Origin: Litorivivens sp041624475
Lineage (GTDB): Bacteria; Pseudomonadota; Gammaproteobacteria; Pseudomonadales; Spongiibacteraceae
NCBI RefSeq assembly: GCF_041624475.1
Contig: NZ_JBFJUX010000013.1
Location: forward strand, 41,588 to 105,587
DNA: 64,000 nucleotides
Reading direction: 5' to 3'
Shown: piece by piece, positions 31,988-41,060 of the stretch
Layout of the letters: each line of letters opens with the position of its first letter
Position numbering within the stretch: the stretch's first letter is position 1
Translations under genes and position numbers: made by a program
The notes under the pieces: model-generated
The model's database searches: none
What the model was told of the DNA's origin: nothing
The model's input: the letters and a program-made list of their open reading frames with translations, nothing else

Positions 31988-33076
31988 ATGGCTGAACATA
32001 AAAAGCGAATCGCACTGGCACTGGGCAGTGGCAGCGCAAGAGGCATGGCGCACATAGGCGTCATTCAACGACTGGCCGAACGCGGTATTGAGCCCGATAT
32101 TGTGTGCGGCACCTCGGCAGGGGCTCTCGTCGCCGCCGTGCACGCCTGCGGTAAGCTCGATCACTTTGCTGACTGGGTCAGCGGCCTGACCAACAGCGAC
32201 ATTCTGCACTACATGGATATTCGGCTGCTGGCATCCGGCGGCGTGGCTCAGGGCGGCCGCCTGATCGATTTTTTCAAGAAAAACTACGGAAACCCCAATA
32301 TAGAAGACTTGCCGCTGCGTTTTACCGCCGTCGCGACTGACCTCTATCGCGGCCGCGAAACCTGGCTGCAGGAAGGCCCGATATGGGATGCCGTGCGCGC
32401 CTCCATTGCCATACCCGGCATTCTGGTTCCCGTCGCCCAGGGGAATCACTGGCTGGTGGATGGCGGCCTGGTCAACCCGGTACCGGTATCGGTAGGGCGC
32501 GCTCTGGGGGCGGAAATTATTATTGCCGTTAACCTGAACAGCGACCTGCTTAAGCCCCCGAAAAAAATTACCGCGGTAAAAGAAGATGAGCCGGAGCCAC
32601 AACCACCACTCGAAGACGAGCCAGAAGAGGATGAATTTTCCATGCTCAGCCGCCTCGGTCAGTCGATCAAGGGGGCGGCCAGTAATCTGTGGAGCAGTGG
32701 CGACAAAGTACAGGCACCCGGCGCGCTCAACGTTATGCTCAGCGCAATCAACGTCATGCAGGACCGGATAACCCGGAGCCGGATGGCAGGCGAGCCCGCC
32801 GACGTAACGCTGTCACCGCGACTGTCGCATGTTGGCTTTCTGGAGTTTTCCCGCGCCAGCGACGCCATCGAAGAAGGGCGTGCGGTGGTGGACCGGCTGT
32901 GGCCTGAAATTGAATACGCCCTGCAACTGGCGGACGACGATCATCAGCAGCCGCCGAAGCCGGACGAACCCGAACCGCAACAGCCGATGGATGCGAGCAA
33001 GATGGTCAGCGCCACCATGCAGAAAGTTCGTGCGACCCCGAGAGACGCGGACGATCCCTCAGACAAAAAATCCTGA
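31988..33076 (+). CDS. Patatin-like phospholipase (RssA/YchK type)
   Basis: 362 residues. The N-terminus MAEHKKRIALALGSGSARGMAHIGVIQRL contains the oxyanion-hole glycines; the nucleophile is in GTSAGALVAAVHA and the catalytic aspartate in LVDGGLVNPVPV. After the catalytic core (about residue 195) there is an acidic, proline-rich linker (EDEPEPQPPLEDEPEEDEF) and a C-terminal region of unknown fold. It probably hydrolyses phospholipid acyl chains in the cytoplasm or at the membrane. A longer upstream frame overlaps the M15 gene and is not used. Confidence 0.9.
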   Translation: MAEHKKRIALALGSGSARGMAHIGVIQRLAERGIEPDIVCGTSAGALVAAVHACGKLDHFADWVSGLTNSDILHYMDIRLLASGGVAQGGRLIDFFKKNYGNPNIEDLPLRFTAVATDLYRGRETWLQEGPIWDAVRASIAIPGILVPVAQGNHWLVDGGLVNPVPVSVGRALGAEIIIAVNLNSDLLKPPKKITAVKEDEPEPQPPLEDEPEEDEFSMLSRLGQSIKGAASNLWSSGDKVQAPGALNVMLSAINVMQDRITRSRMAGEPADVTLSPRLSHVGFLEFSRASDAIEEGRAVVDRLWPEIEYALQLADDDHQQPPKPDEPEPQQPMDASKMVSATMQKVRATPRDADDPSDKKS

Positions 33077-33094
33077 AGTTATGGCAGAGAAAAT

Positions 33095-34006
33095 TCAGGC
33101 CACTGCCGGCACTGACATTTTTCCTTCGGCTACAATGACCGCCTCACCACCAACCCGCACCTGCAGGGGGGCCGAACGGCGACTGTCAAACTCGACCTTC
33201 AACAGGCTCTGACGCCGTTCGCGCATACCCCGCTCCAGCCACAGGGTATGCGTGCCATCCGCCAGCTTGTCTGCCAGAAAGGCGGCAAAGGCCGGAACCG
33301 CGGCCCCGACTGGTGGATCATCGTAGTGCGAATGACCGGGTGCGAGAAGACGCAGGTGAAAATCCGCCTGCACACTCTCCGATTCGGGGCAGCACAGCAG
33401 GATATGGTTCACCGGAATCGAGGAGGCGCTACTCTGAGCCCAGGCCTCGCTGCTGAATCGTGCGCGATATACGGCATCCAGCGATCGCAAGGGAACAATC
33501 AGATACGGCGTGTCGCAACTGACAAACAGCGCGCTGGCTTTTACCGTTTCAAAATCCTGATCGTTCAAGCCCAGAATAGCGGCCAGTTCATCAGGCGATG
33601 GCACATAGCGATCAATCTGAGGCTCGACGGTAAAGCCCACTTGAGTGACAACACCCTCGCCGGAGCGGTTGATCAGCACCGGGATGACCGCACTGCCCTG
33701 CACGAAAGTGCAGCGGTTCAGCCCCTCCGTCGAGGCAATAGCGCCACTCTTAGCCAGTGCGAAGGCGGCCGCGACCGTGGTGTGGCTGCCAACCCCGCAT
33801 TCACCTGCAGGCGAAAACACTTTCAGTTCCGGCGACTTGCGATCACCGGGTGTGTGTACAAACACCGTTTCCGAATGATTGGTCTCCCGCGCCAGCACCT
33901 GCATCTGGCCATCGCTGAGGCCATCGGCGCGGGTGAACACCGTAATCTGGGCACCACTGAAGGGCTGTTGCGTAAACACATCAATCACACTATAGGGGTA
34001 TTGCAT
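33095..34006 (-). CDS. PhzF-family isomerase-like protein
   Basis: 303 residues from the ATG at 34006 (MQYPYSVIDVFTQQPFSGAQ). The family glutamate-containing segment is RETNHSETVFV near residue 45, and the two-fold related halves show VFSPAGECGVGSHTTVAAAF and HYDDPPVGAAVPAFAAFL. PhzF proteins catalyse proton shifts in phenazine and other pathways; most members have unknown substrates. No phenazine genes are nearby. It lies between patatin (convergent) and the Rieske gene (divergent). Confidence 0.88.
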   Translation of the reverse strand: MQYPYSVIDVFTQQPFSGAQITVFTRADGLSDGQMQVLARETNHSETVFVHTPGDRKSPELKVFSPAGECGVGSHTTVAAAFALAKSGAIASTEGLNRCTFVQGSAVIPVLINRSGEGVVTQVGFTVEPQIDRYVPSPDELAAILGLNDQDFETVKASALFVSCDTPYLIVPLRSLDAVYRARFSSEAWAQSSASSIPVNHILLCCPESESVQADFHLRLLAPGHSHYDDPPVGAAVPAFAAFLADKLADGTHTLWLERGMRERRQSLLKVEFDSRRSAPLQVRVGGEAVIVAEGKMSVPAVA

Positions 34007-34115
34007 TGCCGATTCTCCCTGCGTCGCTTTCATCTGAGCATAGCAGCGCCGGAAAGGCATGCCAGCGATTTTTACAGGCTGCTACAATGCGCACCTGAAA
34101 ATGTAAGGAGTTGTC

Positions 34116-34433
34116 ATGACCTTTCTATGCCGCTGCGATGATCTGAGCGACCCCGGTAGCCTGGGGGTAGAAGATCACGGTGTATTCGTAGTGAAACGGG
34201 ACGGACAGTATTTTGCCTATCGCAATAACTGCCCCCACCTGGGAGTCGAGTTGAATTGGCTGGAACACCAGTTTCTGGATTCCGACGACGCGCTGATTCA
34301 ATGCGCCACCCACGGCGCGCTGTTTGTTATCGAGGATGGCGAATGCGTAGCTGGCCCCTGCCTCGGCGATGCTCTTGAACCCGTCGCTATCTGCGAGCAC
34401 GATGGCGAGCTACATCTGGTTGATAACGGTTGA
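34116..34433 (+). CDS. Rieske [2Fe-2S] protein
   Basis: 105 residues, a single small Rieske domain. The cluster ligands are NNCPHLGVELNW (C39/H41) and QCATHGALF (C-x2-H), spaced as in NirD/ferredoxin-type Rieske proteins. No signal peptide, so cytoplasmic electron carrier or subunit. No partner oxygenase is adjacent. The 3' end overlaps the opposite-strand sfsA gene by 24 bases. AAGGAG precedes the start. Confidence 0.88.
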   Translation: MTFLCRCDDLSDPGSLGVEDHGVFVVKRDGQYFAYRNNCPHLGVELNWLEHQFLDSDDALIQCATHGALFVIEDGECVAGPCLGDALEPVAICEHDGELHLVDNG

Positions 34434-35132
34434 AGGCAGCTGCGGCAGAAAGGGCAGTAGCCGCGTTGCTTTTACCCCTTCGGCACTGACATCACAGCCG
34501 TAGGCCAGCACTTCCACACCCTGCTGCATTGCCCGCCGCAGGGTTTCGCCATAGCGCGGATCGATGCCATCAGCCGGGCCTACCTTGTCTATGCCGGTAT
34601 GCATGGCCAGCAGAACCAGTACCCCGCGATCGCCCTGCTCCACCAGGCTGATCAGCTCCTCCAGATGGCGGCTGGCGCGATCACTGACCGCGTCGGGAAA
34701 AGCGCCGTAACCCTGCCCCAGCCCAAGGGTCACGCTTTTCACTTCCACCACGCAGCGGCCTGGCCCCGTGAGCACAAAATCGGCCCGCGTACCTTCCGCC
34801 ACTTTGACCTCTCGCTGAACATGACTGTAACCCTGCAGCTCGGCCAGAGTGCCATCTTCGATGGCCGCTTCAACCACCGCGTTGGCCCGTGCCGAATGCA
34901 CACAGATCCGCTCGCCGCTGCCGCGTTCAATCAGCTCCCAGGTCATCGGGTATTTACGCTTGGGATTATCGGACAGCGACAGCCAGACACGGGCTCCCTC
35001 CTCGATACAACCGGTCATGGCACCGGTGTTGGGGCAGTGAACGGTCACTTCTTCACCACTTTCCAGCACCACGTCGGCCAGAAAGCGTTTATAGCGCCTG
35101 GTCAGTCGCGCGCGAATCCAGTTTGCAGACAT
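34410..35132 (-). CDS. sfsA: Sugar fermentation stimulation protein SfsA
   Basis: 240 residues from the ATG at 35132 (MSANWIRARLTRRYKRFLAD). An N-terminal OB-fold-like region (TVHCPNTGAMTGCIEEGARVWL) is followed by a nuclease-like domain with DFVLTGPGRCVVEVKSVTLG and RASRHLEELISLVEQGDR. SfsA is widespread; nucleic-acid binding has been reported for E. coli, the cellular role is unclear. A longer N-terminal frame exists but lacks conservation of the family start. Confidence 0.92.
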   Translation of the reverse strand: MSANWIRARLTRRYKRFLADVVLESGEEVTVHCPNTGAMTGCIEEGARVWLSLSDNPKRKYPMTWELIERGSGERICVHSARANAVVEAAIEDGTLAELQGYSHVQREVKVAEGTRADFVLTGPGRCVVEVKSVTLGLGQGYGAFPDAVSDRASRHLEELISLVEQGDRGVLVLLAMHTGIDKVGPADGIDPRYGETLRRAMQQGVEVLAYGCDVSAEGVKATRLLPFLPQLPSTVINQM

Positions 35133-35213
35133 TTTCGATATAAAGAATATGTTATAAGTTGGCAGCCGAACTCTAACAGGTTCGACGGCCCTCAACGACA
35201 GGATAACAATTAC

Positions 35214-36023
35214 GTGAAAAACCGCGTCATCTTCACTTTGACGGGCCTGCTAAGCGCCCTGCCCCTTCAGGCTGAACCCAAGCCACTCTGGGAGTTTGGC
35301 TTTGGCACCGTGATGTTGCATCGCCCCGACTACCTGGGCGCTAACGAAGAAAGTTTCTATCTCCTGCCCTTCCCGTCTATTGTCTATCGCGGCGACTTTC
35401 TCAAGGCCGATGATGACGGTATTCATGGCCTGTTTTTCAGCAACGAACGACTTGAGCTGGACATCAGTGGTGGCGGCTCGCTGCCGGTTAACAGCGAAGA
35501 CAACAGCGCGCGCGAAGGGATGGATGATCTTGACCCGGCCTTTGAACTCGGTCCGTCAATCACCTACAAATTTACCCTCGACTCGCCCCACCGGGTAACC
35601 GGTGAATTCAAGAGTCGCGCTTTGATTTCCGTGGGCGACAGCGGCATGAATTACGAAGGCTGGGTGCTCAACCCTGAGCTGCGCTGGGAATTCCGTCAAA
35701 CCGAAGCCCTGCGCTGGGGCGCCAGCCTGGAAGCGCTTTATGGCAGTGATGACTACCACGGTTTTTTCCACAATGTGACACCCGAATTTGCCACCCCGAC
35801 CCGAGCCGTCTACGAGGCGGAAGCTGGCTACGGCGGTACAGCCCTGGCGGGTTTTGTCCGCTGGCGCTTTCGTAAGGACTGGAACCTCTACACCGCGCTC
35901 ACCTACTACAATCTGGATAATGTAAGCTTCGACGACGGCCCGCTGTTTCGGCAAAATTACGGAATTTATCTGAGTTTTGCCCTGTCCCGGACACTTTTTA
36001 AATCCCAAACCTTGGTACCCTGA
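35214..36023 (+). CDS. MipA/OmpV family outer-membrane protein
   Basis: 269 residues from a GTG at 35214 with AGGA 12 bases upstream. A signal peptide (VKNRVIFTLTGLLSALPLQA) is followed by EFGFGTVMLHRPDYLGANE and LPFPSIVYRGDFLKADDDG, the MipA/OmpV start, then beta strands to a C-terminal FALSRTLFKSQTLVP. Members are outer-membrane barrels, some scaffolding murein enzymes. The AsmA-like gene starts five bases after the stop, so the two form an envelope operon. Confidence 0.85.
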   Translation: MKNRVIFTLTGLLSALPLQAEPKPLWEFGFGTVMLHRPDYLGANEESFYLLPFPSIVYRGDFLKADDDGIHGLFFSNERLELDISGGGSLPVNSEDNSAREGMDDLDPAFELGPSITYKFTLDSPHRVTGEFKSRALISVGDSGMNYEGWVLNPELRWEFRQTEALRWGASLEALYGSDDYHGFFHNVTPEFATPTRAVYEAEAGYGGTALAGFVRWRFRKDWNLYTALTYYNLDNVSFDDGPLFRQNYGIYLSFALSRTLFKSQTLVP

Positions 36024-36028
36024 CAAGC

Positions 36029-38656
36029 ATGAAGGTTATTCGCGCAATTCTGGTGGTGCTCAGCAGCCTGTTTCTGGTGCTGTTCACACTTTCTGCACTG
36101 ATTCTGATTCAACCCAACTGGTTCAAAAAGCCGATCAACCGGCTGGTAGCGGAGGTCAGCGGCTTTGACCTGACGTTTGAACGCCTTAGTACCACGCTGC
36201 AGCCAGGCCAATTGAACGCGGCCGGATTAAAACTCGCCTATCAGGGCGAAACACTACTGACGGCCAAGCAGGTAACGTTGACCGTTTCCGACTGGCCCAG
36301 CCTTTCTTCACCCTTCTTTACACTCAACCTGAAGGCGCCTGCCTTCTATTACACTCTGGACGACAACGGCCGCAGTAACTGGCCGCAAAGCCAGTCACCC
36401 GAGCCACCGCCCAGCGAGCCCAAGCCCCTGTTGCTGCCAAAAGATTTCGCCTTCTACGCTTTGGTGATTGAAAACGGGGAAGCGAAAATCCGTCTGCCCG
36501 GCCAGAATCGCGACATTCAGGTCAGCAATCTCAATCTGGAGCGCATTGCACCGGAGAGGGCCCGGCTGACCTTGCAAACCACCATCGACCAACAAACCTT
36601 CAATGTAAATGGCGAATTTGCACTGGAGTCTGAACACCAGCTCGCCTTCGATCTCGGCCTGAATCACCCACAGCTGGAAACCCTGTTGCAGGCAACCCTT
36701 AGCACCCGCCCAGCATTTGATGGCAGCCGCGGCAAACTCAAACTCAGTCTGGAAAACACTTCTTTTCTGGAAGCCCTGCTTGGCATCAAGATTCCGCAAT
36801 TACCCAAAACCACCCTGCAGGCCGATTTCGCCATTGGCGAACACTACCAGCTCGACAATGTCGCCCTGCAACTGGGAGAACAGCGTCTGAACGGGGCGGC
36901 CACTTACTCCCCTGTCGAAAAACACCTGACCGCCCGTCTGAATTCACCGGCGCTGGATATCGATGCCATTCAGGCCCTGTTTCAGGATTCAGAGGCTGTT
37001 GCAACAGGCGCTGAAGAAGTCGAACAGGCGGTAACCGAGCCGACCAGCAACAAAGAAGCCGCGATCGATTGGAGCGCTCTGAGTGAACTGGCGCTGGATC
37101 TTGAACTAAAGGTCGCCTCTCTGAAGGCACAGGGGCTGAACGCTGAAACTCTGGAAAGCCACATTGTGCTGCGCAATGACGGCGACACCCCCAAGATCGC
37201 GCTGGCACTGAGCAGCGGACCGATGCGCTTTGAGCAGCGGCAACTTGACGCGCTCTCGGTCAATGCCGAACTGCACCCGCTATCGTTACAGACGGAGGGT
37301 GCCGACGCGGATATCACCCTGTCAGCAAAACTTAACAACACCATTTCGCTGAATACCAAGGGCAAGGCCAACCTGAACGGCTTGAGCGGGCAGGCTCTGC
37401 AGCTCAACATCGACAGCGCTAACTCTGCCGAGCTCTGGAAAATCGCCGGCCTGCCTTACCGGGAAGCGGGTGCTTTGGCGATCAAAGGCACCTTTGATAG
37501 CGACGGTAATACCGTAACGCCGGACCTAGCGATTGCCTTGGGTGAACAACAGATCGATATTGAGGCCAGCTATACCGACGGCAAGCGCCCGCGTCTGAAC
37601 CTGATCGCTAATGGCCGCAATCTCGACACACGGTTTATGGAAGCCGACACCGACGACGAAAAACCACCACAAACGGAAAAGGCTGCTGACAAGAATGCAC
37701 CGCTATTTTCCCGCGACCCCATCGATACCGCGCTCCTTCAAAACATGGATGCGGATATCTCACTCGATATCAAAAAACTGCGTACCGGCGTAAACCAGAT
37801 CGATGAGATCGCCATAATTGCCCAATTGAAAGACGGCCGCCTGACCACACGCAACAGCCGCGTGGCCCTGCCGGACAGCAGTCTTGATATCAGCCTGGAC
37901 GGCCGTTTCACCGAGCAGACCAGCAAAATCAGAACCGAATTTCTGCTCGACAGCAAGAATATCGGCGGTCTCGGCCTGGAGAAAGCCGCCCAGATCCGCA
38001 ACGGGCGCGGCAAAGTGGACGTAAAACTGAGTACCGAGGGTCGCAGCCCCCACGAGCTGGCCGGCGCGTTGAACGGCAGTATCGATATCAAAGCCCAAGA
38101 CATGATCATGGACAACAACAAGGTCAACCTGATTGGCTCAGATATTTTCAGCGAGCTGTTCGACAAGCTGAACCCCTTTGCCAAATCCGACCCGACCACA
38201 CAGCTGGAGTGCGTTGCTCTCTACTTTGATGTAGACAATGGCCTGATGATTGGCGATCGCACCCTGCATGTTGAAACCAGCAAGATGAAAATCATCGGCA
38301 AGGGCGAAATCAACCTGGGCAAAGAGCGTCTGTCGATGAACTTCACCCCGATTGCCCGCAAGGGTCTGGGGGTTAACTTCAGTCAAGTCGTCAAACTGGT
38401 CAAACTGTACGGCCCGATTCAGTCGCCCCGCATCGGCGTGGATGCCGGCGGCTTGCTGACCTCGGCCCTGTCAACCAGCGCCGCCATGGCAACCGGCGGC
38501 GCCTCACTGATCGCCCAGAACCTGCTGGAGCGCGCCGCCAACTCCGGCAGCGCCTGCGATCCGAATAAAAAACTGGAGCTGGAATTGCCAGAACCGGTAG
38601 CAGAAGAAGTCGACACTGAGGGCGAACCCGCAGCAGCGCAGCAGCCGGGCAACTGA
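36029..38656 (+). CDS. AsmA family protein
   Basis: 875 residues. An N-terminal membrane anchor (AILVVLSSLFLVLFTLSALILI) is followed by a long periplasmic beta-rich region. The C-terminal AsmA domain is seen as GRGKVDVKLSTEGRSPHELAGAL, then RLSMNFTPIARKGLGVNFSQVV and LYGPIQSPRIGVDAGGLLTSAL. AsmA-like proteins bridge the periplasm and help transport phospholipids to the outer membrane. It is the larger member of a two-gene operon with the MipA homologue. Confidence 0.9.
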   Translation: MKVIRAILVVLSSLFLVLFTLSALILIQPNWFKKPINRLVAEVSGFDLTFERLSTTLQPGQLNAAGLKLAYQGETLLTAKQVTLTVSDWPSLSSPFFTLNLKAPAFYYTLDDNGRSNWPQSQSPEPPPSEPKPLLLPKDFAFYALVIENGEAKIRLPGQNRDIQVSNLNLERIAPERARLTLQTTIDQQTFNVNGEFALESEHQLAFDLGLNHPQLETLLQATLSTRPAFDGSRGKLKLSLENTSFLEALLGIKIPQLPKTTLQADFAIGEHYQLDNVALQLGEQRLNGAATYSPVEKHLTARLNSPALDIDAIQALFQDSEAVATGAEEVEQAVTEPTSNKEAAIDWSALSELALDLELKVASLKAQGLNAETLESHIVLRNDGDTPKIALALSSGPMRFEQRQLDALSVNAELHPLSLQTEGADADITLSAKLNNTISLNTKGKANLNGLSGQALQLNIDSANSAELWKIAGLPYREAGALAIKGTFDSDGNTVTPDLAIALGEQQIDIEASYTDGKRPRLNLIANGRNLDTRFMEADTDDEKPPQTEKAADKNAPLFSRDPIDTALLQNMDADISLDIKKLRTGVNQIDEIAIIAQLKDGRLTTRNSRVALPDSSLDISLDGRFTEQTSKIRTEFLLDSKNIGGLGLEKAAQIRNGRGKVDVKLSTEGRSPHELAGALNGSIDIKAQDMIMDNNKVNLIGSDIFSELFDKLNPFAKSDPTTQLECVALYFDVDNGLMIGDRTLHVETSKMKIIGKGEINLGKERLSMNFTPIARKGLGVNFSQVVKLVKLYGPIQSPRIGVDAGGLLTSALSTSAAMATGGASLIAQNLLERAANSGSACDPNKKLELELPEPVAEEVDTEGEPAAAQQPGN

Positions 38657-38737
38657 TGCCCAATTGCTTTTTTCGCCCGATCGCGCACAATGCGGTAGCC
38701 CTACTGACTAAAAAACGAAACTCTGCAGGAGATTGAG

Positions 38738-39217
38738 ATGACCACGGTATATGATTTCGAAACCGAATCCATTGGCGGCGCCAAAAAATCGCTGGCCGAT
38801 TATCGCGGTCAGGTCTTACTGGTGGTCAATACCGCCAGCAAGTGCGGTTTCACTCCCCAACTCGACGGGCTGGAAGCACTTTACAAGAAATACAAAGACA
38901 AGGGTCTGACCATTCTCGGCTTTCCCTGCAACCAGTTCGGCAAGCAGGATCCCGGCAGCAACGGTGAGATTCAGGAGTTCTGTCAGCTGAACTACGGCGT
39001 CAGCTTCCCCATGCACGCCAAGGTCGATGTCAATGGAGACAACGCCCACCCCCTGTTCAATCACTTGAAGTCTGAGGCTCCCGGCGTTCTCGGCACAAAA
39101 AAAATCAAATGGAACTTCACCAAGTTCCTGATTAACCGCGAAGGCCAGGTGGTTGAACGCTTTGCCCCGGCAACGACGCCGGAAAAAATTGAAGAGAAAA
39201 TTCAGTCGCTGCTGTGA
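38738..39217 (+). CDS. Glutathione peroxidase family (thiol peroxidase)
   Basis: 159 residues. The peroxidatic cysteine is C36 in VVNTASKCGFTPQ; the second motif is LGFPCNQFGKQDPGSN and the third is KIKWNFTKFLINREGQ, the usual Cys-Gln-Trp catalytic set. It contains cysteine not selenocysteine and most bacterial members use thioredoxin. Monocistronic by context, followed by a REP-like repeat. Confidence 0.93.
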   Translation: MTTVYDFETESIGGAKKSLADYRGQVLLVVNTASKCGFTPQLDGLEALYKKYKDKGLTILGFPCNQFGKQDPGSNGEIQEFCQLNYGVSFPMHAKVDVNGDNAHPLFNHLKSEAPGVLGTKKIKWNFTKFLINREGQVVERFAPATTPEKIEEKIQSLL

Positions 39218-39221
39218 AGCA

Positions 39222-39314
39222 CCCTCACCCCAACCCTCTCCCAGAGGGAGAGGGAGCTCCTATAACCCGCTTAGTGGGTACCCTCTCCCTCTGGGAGAGG
39301 GATAGGGTGAGGGG
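39222..39314. repeat. REP/BIME-like palindromic repeat, copy 1
   Basis: The 93-base element has outer arms CCCTCACCC / GGGTGAGGG and two inner hairpins built from CCCTCTCCC and GGGAGAGGG with an AGA-type loop. It lies between two convergent genes. The same architecture and near-identical arms recur at 54236-54331, so it is a dispersed intergenic repeat. Confidence 0.85.
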
Positions 39315-39328
39315 CGTTTGGAGGTGAA

Positions 39329-40336
39329 TCAACTCAGCAAAAACACCTTAAAGCCCCCGCCTTCCGCCACTCGCTCGCAGCGCGCAAACAAACCTTCGGC
39401 ACGCTGCTCCAGCGCAATAAACTGATTGACGACAAAGAGCGCCAGACCTCCGGGCTTCAGGCGTTTCGCTGCGCTCTCCAGAAACGCCCGGGTCAAGTCG
39501 CCGTGCACATCAAAGCCCTTGTGAAAGGGCGGGTTGCACAGCACCAGATCAAAACGGCTTTCAATTCCGTGGCCGCAATCCGCTGGCAGCACCTCACCGG
39601 CGATACCGTGCAGCTGAAAATTATGCGAGCAGGCCGTGGTGGCCGCGATATTGTTATCGGTGGCGACAATCCGCGCCTCAGGCAGGGAGGCGTGGGCCAG
39701 CACGCTCAGGTAACCGTAGCCACAGCCCAGATCCAGAATCGATTCTGAGCCAGGCAAGGAAAGGCTCTCCAAGGCGTCAATCAACAACGCGCTGCCGCGA
39801 TCAATCTTTTTCCAACCGTAAACGCCGGGCTTACTGAATAACGCCGGCGCATCAGCAATGCGCTGCAGTTCGCGGTAATGGCTGTCATCCAGAAGAGCGG
39901 TCGGAGCTGTACGCTTTTGAATCCGGCCGATATAAGCGCTGCCCTTGGATTTATCCAGTGATTTATCGGCGCCGACCAGTGTTCTGGCCTTGTCGTAATA
40001 GGTTTTTATGCCGTCGCCCTTGTCACCGGCCAGCACCAGCTGACCGCCGAGTGGCAGCAGCGCGAGTGCCTGATTGATGCAGTGATGCACCAGCGGCTTT
40101 TCCTTGGAGACCCGGTAGTAGATACGCTCGATGCCGGAAAACTCACTCAGGTCGAAGTCATTCAGCGTGCAGTCTAGCCCCACCTGCGTCATCCGCTCGG
40201 CCACGTCTACGCGATTGCTCAGCACCCGCAGCTGAGTTGCCGCAGGAACCGTTACACAGTGCTCATCGGCCAGCAGCAGCGCCGTGCTGCCGTCGGCGAT
40301 GGCGCGATACAGTCCGTCCAGCGCCGCGTCGTTCAC
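39329..40336 (-). CDS. rsmC: 16S rRNA G1207 methyltransferase RsmC-like
   Basis: 335 residues from a GTG at 40336 that overlaps the rsuA stop (GTGA), implying coupling. It has the two-domain layout of RsmC/RlmG: a degenerate N-terminal methyltransferase fold and a C-terminal SAM domain with ILDLGCGYGYLSVLA and the base-binding motif LVLCNPPFHKGFD. It methylates guanine N2 in rRNA; RsmC (small subunit) is more likely by length than RlmG. Confidence 0.85.
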   Translation of the reverse strand: MNDAALDGLYRAIADGSTALLLADEHCVTVPAATQLRVLSNRVDVAERMTQVGLDCTLNDFDLSEFSGIERIYYRVSKEKPLVHHCINQALALLPLGGQLVLAGDKGDGIKTYYDKARTLVGADKSLDKSKGSAYIGRIQKRTAPTALLDDSHYRELQRIADAPALFSKPGVYGWKKIDRGSALLIDALESLSLPGSESILDLGCGYGYLSVLAHASLPEARIVATDNNIAATTACSHNFQLHGIAGEVLPADCGHGIESRFDLVLCNPPFHKGFDVHGDLTRAFLESAAKRLKPGGLALFVVNQFIALEQRAEGLFARCERVAEGGGFKVFLLS

Positions 40337-41052
40337 TCCAGCGTTCCGCTCAGTACGACAGCCACTTCATACTCCGTCAGGCTGCGGTATTCGCCTTCGC
40401 CCAGTGCGCTGTCCAATTCCAGCTTACCGATGGCTTCGCGGTGCAGGCCCACCACCGTATTACCAATGGAGGCAAACATGCGTTTAACCTGATGAAAGCG
40501 GCCCTCGCAGATTTCCAGCAGGGCTTCGCGCTCACCGAGCAGTTTCATTCGTGCCGGTAGGGTTCGACGTTTTTCCTGTTCCAGAAAAACGCCTTTGGCA
40601 AAGCGGTCAATGGCGCTTTCCGGCACCGGGTCTTCCAGCTGCACCCGGTAGCGCTTGTAACAGCGGGTTCTGGGCGACATCACCTGATGGGCCCACTGGC
40701 CGTTGTCTGTCAGCAGCACCAACCCGGTGGTATCCATATCCAGGCGACCGGCGATAATCAGCCTGTCGAGATTGTCTTCATCGAGCAGATCCATGACGGT
40801 GGCAAAGCGCCGGTCGCGATTGGCGCATACATAGTCCTGGGGCTTGTGCAGCATGAAATAGCGGTGTTCGGCCTGCCTGACAAACTGCCCGTCAATCTCC
40901 AGCTGGGCATTGGCAGCTACGGCCTGAGACGGGTCGGTCAACACCTTGCCGTCAACGGCGACATCGCCCGACTTGATCAGTTTTTTGGCATCGCTGCGGG
41001 AGTAGTCGGTGACGCTCGCCACATAACGATCCAGACGCAGACTCTCTTTCAT
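40333..41052 (-). CDS. rsuA: 16S rRNA pseudouridine(516) synthase RsuA
   Basis: 239 residues from the ATG at 41052 (MKESLRLDRYVASVTDYSRS). An S4 RNA-binding domain covers about residues 3-60; the catalytic motif is AGRLDMDTTGLVLLT with the essential aspartate. The C-terminal EGRFHQVKRMFASIGNTVVGLHR segment is characteristic of the RsuA/RluB family. The start lies eight bases after the prfC stop; an in-frame TTG four codons upstream is unlikely. Confidence 0.92.
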   Translation of the reverse strand: MKESLRLDRYVASVTDYSRSDAKKLIKSGDVAVDGKVLTDPSQAVAANAQLEIDGQFVRQAEHRYFMLHKPQDYVCANRDRRFATVMDLLDEDNLDRLIIAGRLDMDTTGLVLLTDNGQWAHQVMSPRTRCYKRYRVQLEDPVPESAIDRFAKGVFLEQEKRRTLPARMKLLGEREALLEICEGRFHQVKRMFASIGNTVVGLHREAIGKLELDSALGEGEYRSLTEYEVAVVLSGTLE

Positions 41053-41060
41053 TATTGTTA

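Noticed and set aside
31958..32602. N-terminal extension of the M15 peptidase frame across the patatin gene
   Set aside because: The extension overlaps the catalytic region of patatin on the other strand and shows no homology. The peptidase domain begins after 31957.
34116..34433. Rieske protein as a second NirD
   Set aside because: It has full Cys/His ligand pairs for a [2Fe-2S] cluster, unlike NirD, and is far from nirB.
34599..35213. 205-residue N-terminal extension of the MipA gene
   Set aside because: It runs antisense through sfsA. A GTG with a ribosome site and a signal peptide starts at 35214.
39222..39314. Possible CRISPR or tRNA-like element
   Set aside because: There is one cruciform per site with no regular spacer series and no cloverleaf. 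It fits a REP/BIME element instead.
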